From: Thalassoglobus sp. JC818
GTDB lineage: Bacteria > Planctomycetota > Planctomycetia > Planctomycetales > Planctomycetaceae
Direction: 5' to 3'
Assembly (NCBI RefSeq): GCF_040717535.1
Contig: NZ_JBFEFI010000013.1
Coordinates: 1 to 64,000, forward strand
Length of the DNA stretch: 64,000 nucleotides
In this document: positions 1 through 8,280 of the stretch, one piece after another
Position numbering within the stretch: position 1 is the first letter of the stretch
Layout of the letters: the number at the start of each line of letters is the position of its first letter
Notes under the pieces: model-generated
What the model saw: the letters and a program-made list of their open reading frames with translations, nothing else
Told to the model about the DNA's origin: nothing
Databases searched by the model: none
Made by a program: the position numbers and the translations under genes

Positions 1-274
1 AACGGCCTATCTTACCAAACGGCCTTCTGATCTTGGCTGATGACGCGAGAGAGTGGGATGATGGCCCGGAACATTGCCGGGAAGCTCCTACGGCTTGCGA
101 GAATCGACGATCAGCCCCAAATCCGATACGTCCAGCCGTCTGAATCGGTTGCACGCAACACGGGGCAAGTCAGAGTTCGACATTGGTATCCCCTTGATCT
201 TGTATGATTGAAAAGGCAAGAATAGCCCGAAATAGGAACCGAATTTGAGCTAAAGCCTCGCTGCAACTTCGAAT

Positions 275-385
275 ATGAAAATGGCCAGACGAAGAAGCAA
301 GTTTGATGCAGCGAAATACTGGGAATCCCGGCCTACCTGCATCGTTTGCGGTGAACGCAAGGTACGTTCGGGTGACACTTGCTAG
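275..385 (+). pseudogene. Tiny CxxC zinc-finger ORF, probably truncated by a TAG codon
   Basis: A 36-codon reading frame starts at ATG 275 with a basic N-terminus and contains CIVCGERKVRSGDTC before a TAG at 383-385. Directly after the TAG the same frame reads K-C-R-Q and then TAA at 398-400. Without the stop, the pattern would be two CxxC pairs, a common small zinc-finger layout. I infer a small zinc-finger protein broken by a nonsense mutation. No family is recognised and the ORF may be fortuitous. Bases 1-274 hold nothing I can support. Confidence 0.25.
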
Positions 386-502
386 AAGTGCCGACAGTAA
401 CCGGCACAACTGACGCCACAATTTGCCCCGATCAATCAGACCGAATCGACGAAAAAAGAACGGGACGCATTATCTGTTCATCCACCAGATGCCAATCACG
501 GC

Positions 503-805
503 ATGGCTCACATCTGCCCGTTCTGCCGTCGATTGTCGGGGCACAACGAATGGGTAATCTACTCTGGAGGAGGCAATCAGTTCACGAAACGCAAGTGCGA
601 GTCTTGCGGGAATGACATTCATGGTCGTTTTCGATTCACAACAACAAAGCGAAACATCCCAATCTCTAAGTTGCTGACACTTGCCAAAACAAGAACGGAA
701 AACGCCAAGTTCAAAAAAGAGTTTGAGTCTCAGCAAGAACGTGCAGGATGCCTGTGGATTGCGATGGGAATCATTATTTTACTGGCATTGCTTGGGGCAT
801 TGTGA
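503..805 (+). CDS. Small zinc-ribbon protein with a C-terminal membrane segment
   Basis: A 100-residue protein of unknown function. Two cysteine pairs (CPFC near residues 5-8 and CESC near 33-36) form a zinc-ribbon-like pattern. The middle is basic and the last ~17 residues (LWIAMGIIILLALLGAL) are a clear hydrophobic segment, suggesting a tail-anchored inner-membrane protein with a cytosolic zinc ribbon. It lies at the left of the integrated element, on the strand opposite to most element genes. No neighbour suggests a role. The pattern of cysteines and the terminal membrane segment make it more likely real than random. Confidence 0.5.
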   Translation: MAHICPFCRRLSGHNEWVIYSGGGNQFTKRKCESCGNDIHGRFRFTTTKRNIPISKLLTLAKTRTENAKFKKEFESQQERAGCLWIAMGIIILLALLGAL

Positions 806-922
806 ATCTCAGTTCCGCGACTCGTCAGTCTAGTCGCTAGCCAACAGAATTGAAATTAGGTTTTATAGTGTTGGACAGATCGTCGGAATTCATTCGAGCA
901 TTCGAACTTTGGACCTAAAGTG

Positions 923-1468
923 ATGAACAGCCCTATCAACCAACGGTTCATTCAACAACTTCCATTCGAACTCACGATCCTCGGTCGCAAAGTCCAATTG
1001 AAGTTGAACAGTAAGTCTGAAATCAAAGCCATTCCCGATCAGACGATCAATGAAAGTGCTTTTCGGCGAGCATTCAAGCGATGGGATGATCGAAAGTACC
1101 TTTGGGATTCCAGCGTTGAAAAGGCCAACCGGACCGCAATCAGAAGTCACTTCAATGACGAGAAAATCTCCGCCAAGTTTCTCCAATTCACTTTTCGGGA
1201 ACCGATTGGAATAAAGCTGTTGCTGTTCGACGAATCTCCAAAACGTGCTGTCTACAACTGCCGTCATATTGCAATTGAACAAATGTGCCTGACTTGGCTT
1301 GCATTGTCGTTCAACGAAAAGACGGTCGATGGCTCACTAACGCATGCGATCCCGTGTGCAGGATACATGTCCAAGATTCCAAAGTATCTTTCATTCCCGG
1401 AAAACCTTGCGAACGGTGCAATTGTCGACGTTCTTTGCTCGAAGAATGTGCTAGATGACTCTGGATAA
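923..1468 (+). CDS. Hypothetical protein of the integrated element
   Basis: A 181-residue protein beginning at ATG 923 (a GTG at 920 is also possible). I do not recognise a family. The sequence is soluble and mixed, with no signal peptide or membrane segment, and reads like a folded alpha/beta protein. The opposite strand also has a 130-residue open frame here. I prefer the plus frame because its composition is more protein-like and it is longer. No convincing ribosome binding site is visible, so confidence is modest. Confidence 0.42.
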   Translation: MNSPINQRFIQQLPFELTILGRKVQLKLNSKSEIKAIPDQTINESAFRRAFKRWDDRKYLWDSSVEKANRTAIRSHFNDEKISAKFLQFTFREPIGIKLLLFDESPKRAVYNCRHIAIEQMCLTWLALSFNEKTVDGSLTHAIPCAGYMSKIPKYLSFPENLANGAIVDVLCSKNVLDDSG

Positions 1469-1557
1469 TGTGCCGTCCACAAGAAGCCAAACGCTCGCAC
1501 TCTGTTCAATTTCTACCCGTTTTTGGAAGGTGAAGGCACAAGCGAAATTGATTGAAG

Positions 1558-2157
1558 TCAGAATGACAAGACGTTTGCCGTCATGCTTTCGACGTCAACA
1601 GCGGCGGAAGGATGCGTGTCGACTGGCTGGTAGTAATTTCGAAGAAGTGAAGACACTTCGACTACTTCCATTTCGCCTTGAGAGTTGACGATGACAGTTG
1701 TTTCAGGTTCACCCTTTTGAATGTTCGCGGTCGGGCTTTGCTGTTGATGCTGACCGCCGAAATTCATGGTCTGACTCATTTGAACTACGTCGTTGAAAGC
1801 CTGATTGCTGACGACATTGGCGACGGCTTGACCGTCCTGACACTTGCAACCAGTGTTGTCAGCCTTGGCTTTCTTGCGGCTTGCAAGTTCAGCGGCCAAT
1901 TCTTCATCTGAGTAGTTCGCAAGCTGCATCTTGTTCCGACCGAACTTCTTCTTGAGTAGTAGGTCTTTGCGTTCTTGCTCAGCACTTTTGCCCCGCAAGC
2001 TTTCGTCAAAGTTGGGTGATGCAAGCTTCTTGTCGCTCGCGTTCATGGTCAGTCCTTGACCTTCTTCATTGGCGGTCAGCCGAGGCTGAATTCCAGTTCT
2101 CCTCATCATCATTTGACGAAGAGATTCTTGCTTCTCTGTTAACTGTGGCATTGTCAT
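1558..2157 (-). CDS. Hypothetical hydrophilic protein, possibly a structural or scaffold-like protein
   Basis: A 199-residue, strongly hydrophilic protein starting at ATG 2157, with AAGGA just upstream as ribosome binding site. The N-terminal half is rich in K, R, E and Q and probably helical. The middle holds a short CKC pair, then a Q-rich stretch (GGQHQQQ). No catalytic motif is visible and I do not recognise the family. It follows the gene at 2229-2540 by about 70 bases on the same strand and is probably co-transcribed with it. Confidence 0.55.
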   Translation of the reverse strand: MTMPQLTEKQESLRQMMMRRTGIQPRLTANEEGQGLTMNASDKKLASPNFDESLRGKSAEQERKDLLLKKKFGRNKMQLANYSDEELAAELASRKKAKADNTGCKCQDGQAVANVVSNQAFNDVVQMSQTMNFGGQHQQQSPTANIQKGEPETTVIVNSQGEMEVVEVSSLLRNYYQPVDTHPSAAVDVESMTANVLSF

Positions 2158-2228
2158 TTTCCTTGTTGTTGGTCGCGTGGTTGATGTTCAAAGTGTCTTA
2201 GAAACTCTTGGCAATTTGAAAGGGCAGA

Positions 2229-2540
2229 TCACAGCCCGCGTTTTTTTTTAGCTTCACGCGACACTTGGGCATCTGACCATTCTGACAGCGGGATTTCACG
2301 AACCGTTCGCAGTTGGTCGAACTCATAGTCACCAAGTTCAGACGGCTTGAGAATCTTTCGATCGTATGCTTCTCCAAAGACTTGAGCGTCTGAGACTTTG
2401 GCAAGTTCAGCCTGTCGCTGCGTCGCATCCTGCACCGACTTTTTCGGTTCCAAGTTGCCGACCATGCCATTGAATTGATAGGCGAAGGGGGAGTTAATTG
2501 TGTTGACTTCATGATTGGTTTTGTTGTTTGCCATGATCAT
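2229..2540 (-). CDS. Small hypothetical protein, first gene of a two-gene unit
   Basis: A 103-residue soluble protein. The ATG at 2540 is preceded by GAGGA at suitable spacing; a second in-frame ATG lies at 2534. The C-terminus is basic (REAKKKRGL). No family is recognised. It heads a likely two-gene transcript with 1558-2157, and a TCAACACA/TGTGTTGA palindrome lies about 110 bases upstream of its start. A further half-site TGTGTTGA (2499-2506) falls inside the coding region near the N-terminus. Confidence 0.55.
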   Translation of the reverse strand: MIMANNKTNHEVNTINSPFAYQFNGMVGNLEPKKSVQDATQRQAELAKVSDAQVFGEAYDRKILKPSELGDYEFDQLRTVREIPLSEWSDAQVSREAKKKRGL

Positions 2541-2649
2541 TGATTTCCTCTTGAGAATGGGATGATGATAAAGGCCGAATTCAGGTTGGTTAATGAAACC
2601 GAATCGGTAGTTTACGTTGAACAGGCTTTGATTGAGGAGCCGCGATTTC

Positions 2650-2672
2650 TCAACACAGTGACCGTGTGTTGA
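2650..2672. promoter_or_regulatory. Palindromic operator candidate, spacer 7
   Basis: Perfect 8-base arms TCAACACA (2650-2657) and TGTGTTGA (2665-2672) with a 7-base spacer, upstream of the minus-strand gene starting at 2540. The same arms occur at 5222-5244 with the same spacing and at 8333-8349. The rest of the 2541-2853 gap contains a twice-repeated AATAGGTGCAA (near 2744 and 2821) and a bulged stem around 2756-2786, but no gene that I can support. Confidence 0.55.
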
Positions 2673-2853
2673 CGGGCAAAGTCGGCTGGTTTTTGGATCG
2701 ATTTTGAACGCTCATTTCGTCGGTCTCGTTTGCTGAATTTGAATAGGTGCAACTCTTTTGCCTGCCGCAAATGGCAACAAAAGTAAACCCCTTTCCCCGT
2801 TGTATGCGTGAAGAGTAGTCAATAGGTGCAAGTCAGTCACAGCCTGTCATGCC

Positions 2854-3237
2854 TTAACTACTGTCAATCCTTCCTTCGGGGCCAGAACCTTCTTTGAATT
2901 TCCAGCCTGTTGAAATGGTCGCCCCTGCCAAGTTGTTGATGTCGAGTTTCTGACGCGGCTTCTTCAGTGATGCCAGAAACTTCGCCTTGTCGCGTTGTGC
3001 CTTTTTCCCTTTGACTTTGATTCGCTCAACTCGCTTGATTGCTCGTTGTTGCAAGTATGCGTCAATCTGTGCTTGGCTGAATTTGTACCTTGGTCTCTCA
3101 TTCCCCCGGCCAACATTGAAACACTCGATCTCACCAGCGGCCAAGATTTTCCGAAATGTACGAAGTGAAACGCCGATCTTCTTCGCGGCTTGTGCTGAAC
3201 TGAATTGGGGGCCGAAATATGGGGTTGTTTCGCTCAT
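2854..3237 (-). CDS. Excisionase-like / MerR-type helix-turn-helix DNA-binding protein
   Basis: A 127-residue DNA-binding protein. Residues ~12-60 form a helix-turn-helix of the HTH_17/excisionase type (SSAQAAKKIGVSLRTFRKIL), followed by a strand-turn wing (RYKFSQAQIDAYLQQRA) and a lysine-rich tail. The other HTH protein of the element, 8421-8726, shares the RY[KR]FSQAQ[IV]D block, so the two are probably paralogues. Its ATG overlaps the stop of the upstream gene (TGATG), so it is the last gene of a tightly coupled minus-strand operon starting at 5196. Likely roles are excision control or transcriptional regulation of the element; which one cannot be decided from sequence. Confidence 0.75.
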   Translation of the reverse strand: MSETTPYFGPQFSSAQAAKKIGVSLRTFRKILAAGEIECFNVGRGNERPRYKFSQAQIDAYLQQRAIKRVERIKVKGKKAQRDKAKFLASLKKPRQKLDINNLAGATISTGWKFKEGSGPEGRIDSS

Positions 3238-3554
3238 CAGTTGGGCATTCCTTTCACCGAACGATCGACATGGGCTGAATGTTGCGACTGTTGAAGCCCG
3301 TTCTTTTTCCGTCCGCTTGCTGACCCGTCGCGAAATGCGTACGTGATACGTCCGGCATCAACTTCGATTAAGTCATCATCAAGAAGGTCAGCCAGCACTC
3401 GAATCAACAGCGGTGAAGCTTTGACTGATCTTTCAAGGTCAGTCAGCGTCATTCCGTTCGGATAGTCATCTTGCGAGTTGCGAATGATCGCAAGCACTTT
3501 CGTTCGTGCGGACACGTCTTGTTCAGACAATCGATGTTGTGAGTGTTGAGTCAT
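3237..3554 (-). CDS. Winged-helix DNA-binding protein
   Basis: About 105 residues. I chose ATG 3554 because it overlaps the stop of the preceding gene as ATGA; an upstream TTG at 3563 is the alternative. Residues ~15-75 look like a winged helix: helices ending in GMTLTDLERSVKASPLLIRVLADLL, then a wing reading LIEVDAGRITYAF. The C-terminal 30 residues are polar and probably disordered. It sits between a RecA-like protein and an excisionase-like HTH protein, overlapping both. A regulator or replication/partition accessory protein is plausible, but the target is unknown. Confidence 0.6.
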   Translation of the reverse strand: MTQHSQHRLSEQDVSARTKVLAIIRNSQDDYPNGMTLTDLERSVKASPLLIRVLADLLDDDLIEVDAGRITYAFRDGSASGRKKNGLQQSQHSAHVDRSVKGMPN

Positions 3555-4465
3555 GAGAGCCAAACCATTCCGGCGGGTTCCCCAGACAAAACAAAATCGC
3601 TCGTCCAGTCACTGCCGAATTTTCCGTGCCTCATTGTTCCAACTTTGAGGTCAGACCACTTTGATGGTTGCCGTTCGATGGAAATCGAATTGCCCCCACA
3701 CCATGCGAGTACATCTGATCCTTCGATGGACAGATTGGGAAGAAGGCCGACAACACATGGAAAGGCTTCGGCGGCTTCCATGTCAGCCCATAAGTCCCAA
3801 ATGAAGTTGGCCGTCTTCTTGTTGCTGTCCACATCGATAACACTTGTGAAGTCATCAAAGACAATCAGCCGCACGTCTGGATAGTCAGCTAGAAAGCAGG
3901 CGAATTCACCAAGCTTGAAGTCATTGTCATCATCAGTCGTATAGATCAGCACGTTTTGTGTGTTGAACATTCCGCCGAACTGAACAAGGTTTGACATTAG
4001 CTTTTCAACAGCATCCGGTCCTTTGGTATTGATCCACACACATTGACCGCGTGGATTGAGAGTTCCATCAGGCCAAGGCAAACCCCGAATTGTTCGTGCA
4101 ATCAAATCATAGGCGAAGGCACGGACGCCATATGACCAGCCTTGAACCAGCGTCAGTTGATTGGGGGCAATGTGTCGACCATGCAAGCCAGCACGCCCAC
4201 AACAGAATCTTTCAAACTTCCGTGCCCAAGGATTCTGAGCGAAGCAATTGAAAGCGTGTCTGTATCGCTCAATCTGCGGGTCAACGGAATCAATTTCATC
4301 ATCCACATGACGACCAGCGGTGATTGATTCAAGTTGATCTTGGAATGACACATTGACAACAAACGTCGATTGCTCATCATCGGGGCTTGGTCGGGGCATC
4401 TTCTTTGACGCACGGCCTGCATAATCGGCGGCGTGGAATGTTGGCCAACCTTCCAACGTCTTCAT
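3551..4465 (-). CDS. RecA-like AAA_25-type protein lacking a normal Walker A motif
   Basis: A 304-residue protein starting at ATG 4465, which has AGGAG seven bases upstream; the longer frame to TTG 4585 is unlikely. Residues ~100-250 follow the layout of AAA_25 / RepA-type RecA-fold ATPases of plasmids and phages: a P-loop position followed by a helix and RGLPWPDG, a strand QCVWINTKG, and a Walker B-like strand RLIVFDD (199-205), then VDSNKK. The P-loop reads GWSYGVRA (109-116), so the invariant Gly-Lys is Val-Arg. ATP hydrolysis is therefore doubtful. It may act as a structural partner in a replication complex. It overlaps the next gene by four bases. Confidence 0.6.
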   Translation of the reverse strand: MKTLEGWPTFHAADYAGRASKKMPRPSPDDEQSTFVVNVSFQDQLESITAGRHVDDEIDSVDPQIERYRHAFNCFAQNPWARKFERFCCGRAGLHGRHIAPNQLTLVQGWSYGVRAFAYDLIARTIRGLPWPDGTLNPRGQCVWINTKGPDAVEKLMSNLVQFGGMFNTQNVLIYTTDDDNDFKLGEFACFLADYPDVRLIVFDDFTSVIDVDSNKKTANFIWDLWADMEAAEAFPCVVGLLPNLSIEGSDVLAWCGGNSISIERQPSKWSDLKVGTMRHGKFGSDWTSDFVLSGEPAGMVWLS

Positions 4466-4575
4466 GTTCGAACTCCTGTTTCTGATTGATGCGACCACCC
4501 CGGAAATCAGCCCCCCGGTTGTGAAAGGTGATTTCCGGCCCTGGCACAAGACCATCTTGGCCGGGGTTGTGGTGG

Positions 4576-5196
4576 TCACAAACAAGACGTGGTTGCTTGT
4601 GCAAATTCCCAGTGCGGATAGCTCAACTTGGCAGTGAACTCACTGGCAAGCCCGTCAGCACTCGTTGACGAAATTCTGAATTCATTAAGGCCGCCATCCG
4701 ATCGGCTGAATTTGTGTTGCCATTCACAATTGAAGTTGGCCGTTGCCGGTCCGATTGCCAAACAGGGACGGTTGCCTACCAACTCAAGAAATCGTTCCCA
4801 GTCAACATCGACTGGACAACGCCCCGGCGTCAGTGCATCAACGACGATTCCTTTGGCTTGGCTGACGTCCGGTTCATTTGCAAGCAAGAACTCAAGAGCA
4901 TCTGCAAGGCTGTTGATTCCGCGTTCGCGGTTTCGAGCGACTTCCCCGCGTAGCGGCACGATCTGAATCCATGACAAACGTTGCCTGTCAGCATCGACCA
5001 AATTCAGCCGGTCAACCGTGTCCTGAAACGGGTTGTGAGTATCAGTCAAAAAGATGCTCCCCTGCTCGCCATGCTCATTCATTTGGAACGGACTGCTAAC
5101 CGGCCCGTCATGGTTGACCAAATCCAAGGCCAGTCGGCATGACAGCAAGCTGTTCCCGCTTGCTTCAGGCAAGTCGAAAATATGAGTGTTCTTCAT
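4576..5196 (-). CDS. Second degenerate RecA-like protein
   Basis: A 206-residue protein, first gene of the operon running from 5196 to 2854. It reads as a shortened AAA_25-like fold. The P-loop position is PEASGNSLLSCRLALDLV (near residues 10-27), where the lysine is replaced by Asn. A strand GSIFLTDT follows (46-53), and a Walker B-like strand KGIVVDAL (115-122) comes later. The 304-residue neighbour downstream has the same order of elements. The assignment rests on pattern recognition, so a profile search is needed to confirm it. A TCAACACA/TGTGTTGA palindrome lies 25 bases upstream of the start. Confidence 0.5.
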   Translation of the reverse strand: MKNTHIFDLPEASGNSLLSCRLALDLVNHDGPVSSPFQMNEHGEQGSIFLTDTHNPFQDTVDRLNLVDADRQRLSWIQIVPLRGEVARNRERGINSLADALEFLLANEPDVSQAKGIVVDALTPGRCPVDVDWERFLELVGNRPCLAIGPATANFNCEWQHKFSRSDGGLNEFRISSTSADGLASEFTAKLSYPHWEFAQATTSCL

Positions 5197-5220
5197 GGTG
5201 CAATTTCTTTCGGTTTTGTT

Positions 5221-5245
5221 GTCAACACACCGGAAATGTGTTGAC
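5221..5245. promoter_or_regulatory. Palindromic operator candidate overlapping a promoter, spacer 7
   Basis: Nine-base perfect arms GTCAACACA (5221-5229) and TGTGTTGAC (5237-5245) with a 7-base spacer. Read on the minus strand, the palindrome ends in TTGACA, a good -35-like hexamer directed toward the gene starting at 5196, though the -10 is not obvious. This placement fits repression of the 5196-2854 operon. Confidence 0.6.
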
Positions 5246-5355
5246 TGTTGTCACACCTTCTGGCATTGGTGAACTTGTGTGCTGATTGGCGTAACCAACG
5301 CTCCGGAATCGATGGGCAAAAAATGGCCGTTCATTCGCGGGCCTCACGGTCTGTC

Positions 5356-5660
5356 CCAAGTGTTTCCGCATAAATCATGCGGTCGATCTTGTGCCGGAAC
5401 GGCTACTGTTCCGCGTGGAACAGTCACTGTTCCAGTGTTTTTGGCATAACTCATGCGGCCAAACCCACTTTGGAACACTGGAATAGTAAATTTGCCCCAA
5501 CTCTTTTTACTACTACTCATTTCTCCATTCCCCATTGCTGATTATTACTCTTGCCAATGCTGAAGAATTCACTGTTCCGCTGTTCCAAGAATAGAAATAG
5601 ATGAAAAATTATGCGGTAAAGTCTGGAACAGTGACCTATCTGAGTGTTCCAAATCGATGT
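5356..5660. repeat. Cluster of GTTCC/GGAAC motifs and GCAT-N5-ATGC palindromes in a gene-free gap
   Basis: The gap between the genes at 5196 and 5678 carries many short repeats. TGTTCC or its complement occurs at least seven times (for example 5407, 5429, 5471, 5573, 5581, 5625, 5645), including a palindrome TGTTCC-N4-GGAACA at 5407-5422 and CACTG-TTC-CAGTG near 5425-5437. CCGCAT-N5-ATGCGG lies at 5366-5382, a weaker copy at 5444-5456, and a half-site ATGCGG at 5611-5616. The cluster lies beside the primase-helicase 3' end, so an iteron-type origin or a regulatory array is possible. Confidence 0.45.
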
Positions 5661-5677
5661 TGAGTGTGCCAAGTTCA

Positions 5678-6502
5678 TCACCATCCCCTTTCGAACTTGT
5701 CGAAGCCGTCCAAGTCGGCACGCTCAAAACGCTTCATGATGTTTTTCTGAACATCATCGTCAGCCCCAAGCCGAATGAATCCCCGGCTTTTTCCGCCGTC
5801 ATAGTTGATTGGATTTTCCGGGTACTCAAACTGCTTTGAGTATTCGTCTGATTCATTGATCAACTGATTGAACATGGTCCCGGCAGTTTTCGTGTCAACT
5901 CGCTGACGGCCTTCAATGCTCATGATGTGTGCCACAAGGCGGCTTGGAATGAAAATTGAATCCTGACCAACGTCGTAACCAATCTTTGAAAGAAACGAAT
6001 CAACAGCCGTGACCATGTCATCATTGTGGCTGGCTTCAGCGTCTACTTCGCCGCGTCGTTGCTTAATGAGCAATTGAGCGTCGTTGCAGCGAGTTAACTT
6101 TGAAAGAACGTCGCCTTCCCATCGGCCCCACCGTGATGACTCTTCAATCTTCTGCCGGTCCTTCATCCCAATCTCAAGGAACGTGCGAAGCCCGCCAAGG
6201 ATTTCCGTGCGATGCTGCTTCATGAATTGGATGACTTCAGAATCCCAACTTTCAGAGTACGACTTGCGAGCGTTGCCCATCTTGATGATGACGGAGCGTT
6301 GCGAAATGTCCGTTGCGAATTGAGGCGAGTTCATTGTCAGAACAAAGATGGCGTTGTTGACTCGCGTGCCCGAACCAGCCCAAAGAACCTTTCCACTGAC
6401 CTTCTCAGTCGTCATCAATGATTCAAGCATCGAATTCGAAAGCTTAGTTGACTTCATGTTGTCGAAGAACAGCGTTCTTGCAAAAAGCCCTTTGCCGCTC
6501 AT
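5678..6502 (-). CDS. C-terminal half of the primase-helicase (Walker B, sensor and C-terminal domain)
   Basis: A 274-residue frame whose ATG overlaps the stop of the upstream frame (ATGA). It begins immediately before a Walker B-like strand (ARTLFFDNMK) and continues with a sensor region (GTRVNNAIFVLTMNSPQFATDISQRSVIIKMG) typical of phage/plasmid AAA+ helicases, then a C-terminal helical region. It contains no P-loop; the P-loop is near the end of the upstream frame. Reading this frame upstream of its ATG gives a sensible continuation (GQESGLSQSL), which points to one original protein interrupted by a one-base shift near 6531-6534. Programmed slippage or coupled translation of two subunits is the alternative. 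Confidence 0.7.
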   Translation of the reverse strand: MSGKGLFARTLFFDNMKSTKLSNSMLESLMTTEKVSGKVLWAGSGTRVNNAIFVLTMNSPQFATDISQRSVIIKMGNARKSYSESWDSEVIQFMKQHRTEILGGLRTFLEIGMKDRQKIEESSRWGRWEGDVLSKLTRCNDAQLLIKQRRGEVDAEASHNDDMVTAVDSFLSKIGYDVGQDSIFIPSRLVAHIMSIEGRQRVDTKTAGTMFNQLINESDEYSKQFEYPENPINYDGGKSRGFIRLGADDDVQKNIMKRFERADLDGFDKFERGW

Positions 6503-8268
6503 AAGCGACTGCGAAAGCCCGGACTCTTGACCCCATACACTGGAAAGAAAGTTCGGTCGTCAAACACGTTTTGACAGAAGTATTCAACGACTTTCGATTT
6601 GCCGTTGCCCCGGCCATGATCCGATGTGATCACAAAGACCGGCGGTCGAGTCTCCCGCCAGCCGTAAACCAGCGTTGCCCAAAAGACGCGGCACAATTCA
6701 CGATCAAGTTCAGTTTCAAAGCGAAAGAAGTCGAGACACTTTTCAAGGTGCATCGTTGAACAAGCATCAGGAATTGGACACCCGTAAAGTGTTCGTTCTT
6801 TGATCGGGAAATGCGGAGCAAATTCAACACTATCCAAAACCGGTCGATTTTGACGCAGCCATTCAAAAGTGACTTTCATTGATGGGCATCCAGCACCACC
6901 GATGAAATCGACGTTTTGCCCCATGCTTCCACTAAGAAACGCTTCAAGCATTTCCGGCTTTGCCATGACAGCAAATTCACCGTCAGATTTCCTCATGACT
7001 AAATGACTTGCCCAGACTTGAGGATCACCATCGAATTCATCCTCAATCTGACTTTCGATGTTGTTCACCGAAAGCGGATGTCTGTAGTGGTGATTTGTGA
7101 TTGAAGAGCCGGGCTTGCGGTTGATCCGTTTAGCTGTTCCCCGGTTTGAAGTCATCGGCGGAACAAATGCTTCGCGACAATTCCACAAGAAGAGCTTGGC
7201 ATCGTCGATGTCATCACAATGGTCAGTGAAATAATCCTTCACATCGAATCCATCAGGCACATCATCCAAGCCCAATTGCTTCGCTAAGCTTGCCATGCGG
7301 ATGACTGAGAATTCAGCAGGCTGTGCCGGTTCAAACGCTTCATAGATTTTCTGAATCGAATCTTCGCCGCGTGCGTCGGCATGAACCAACAAGACAAGGT
7401 GCTTGCCCCTCGCCTGCCGCTGCACTGTTCCCGTTTTCCAAATGGACAGGACACCGGCCCCGCGTCCACCCCAGACGCAGTTGATTCCCAACTCCATCAT
7501 CTTCAACGCATCGGTTGGGGATTCCGACACAAATTGGATGTCAGCAGATTGGGAAGATGCCGAATCGTCATCATTGAATAGATCGGCTTCAGCGTCGCAT
7601 CCGACCGGAAGTGTATGATTGGTGATTGCCCGCCGTACTTGTGCTGGTACTTGTTCTGATTGATAGTATTCGCCGAAGTTATCGCCAGCGATCCAGTAGA
7701 CGCAGTATGTGTCTTTGTCGCTTTTCTTTTTGTTCTTGATTTGAATGAGACTGACGTTGCTCAACTCGTTCGGGAATTCAACAACGGCCCGTGACTTTGC
7801 TTTGATCGATTTGAAGTTAAGCGACTTGGCATCGTTGATGACTTCATTCAACGCATCTTGGTTCGCTGGCGTGGTGCATTGAAAAACCGGTTCATTTCCC
7901 CCGAAGTAGTGACTTGAATGCCATTCCAACAACACGCGAAAGGCTTCCTGATAGTCTTCATCGTGGGCACGGCTGGCAGCCAGCCAATCAAGAATTTGTT
8001 CGTTGCCCTGGCCAACGGAACCTTCAGTGACTGAAAACGGCTCTTTGTTGATCAGTATCCAGTCTTCATGTTCGCCATCTTCAACAAGAGCGTTGCAAAC
8101 TTCGCTGGCAAACTCGTCAAGCCCATAGCGACCGATCCGATTCAAAAGTTCGGTCAAGCAACCGTTTTCGGTTCGATATCTTTTCCCGTCATTCCATGCT
8201 GAAAACTTCAGGTCTGATGCTGGCTGTGACAGGTCTTGTAAATGATCTTTTTTCGTCGTAGTCTTCAT
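6499..8268 (-). CDS. TOPRIM-containing primase-helicase, N-terminal part through Walker A
   Basis: A 589-residue frame. Residues ~175-345 resemble a TOPRIM domain: the conserved glutamate is in ESPTDAL (249-255), then a glycine-rich turn VWGGRGAG, then LVLLVHADARGEDS (291-304), where the usual D-x-D reads H-x-D. The end of the frame holds a clean Walker A, GRGNGKS (552-558). The frame then terminates about 30 residues later, before Walker B. Such proteins replicate plasmids and phage-like elements by priming and unwinding. The protein would be about 860 residues if joined to the 5678-6502 frame. A palindromic operator and a long hairpin lie directly upstream. Confidence 0.72.
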   Translation of the reverse strand: MKTTTKKDHLQDLSQPASDLKFSAWNDGKRYRTENGCLTELLNRIGRYGLDEFASEVCNALVEDGEHEDWILINKEPFSVTEGSVGQGNEQILDWLAASRAHDEDYQEAFRVLLEWHSSHYFGGNEPVFQCTTPANQDALNEVINDAKSLNFKSIKAKSRAVVEFPNELSNVSLIQIKNKKKSDKDTYCVYWIAGDNFGEYYQSEQVPAQVRRAITNHTLPVGCDAEADLFNDDDSASSQSADIQFVSESPTDALKMMELGINCVWGGRGAGVLSIWKTGTVQRQARGKHLVLLVHADARGEDSIQKIYEAFEPAQPAEFSVIRMASLAKQLGLDDVPDGFDVKDYFTDHCDDIDDAKLFLWNCREAFVPPMTSNRGTAKRINRKPGSSITNHHYRHPLSVNNIESQIEDEFDGDPQVWASHLVMRKSDGEFAVMAKPEMLEAFLSGSMGQNVDFIGGAGCPSMKVTFEWLRQNRPVLDSVEFAPHFPIKERTLYGCPIPDACSTMHLEKCLDFFRFETELDRELCRVFWATLVYGWRETRPPVFVITSDHGRGNGKSKVVEYFCQNVFDDRTFFPVYGVKSPGFRSRL

Positions 8269-8280
8269 TTGCTTATTCCG

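Noticed and set aside
890-1282. 130-residue minus-strand frame
   Set aside because: It overlaps the longer plus-strand frame 923-1468, which has more protein-like composition; neither is certain.
5344-5535. 63-residue minus-strand frame in the repeat-rich gap
   Set aside because: Its apparent internal repeat (GTVTVP...GTVAVP) only reflects the GTTCC DNA repeats; no ribosome binding site or family.
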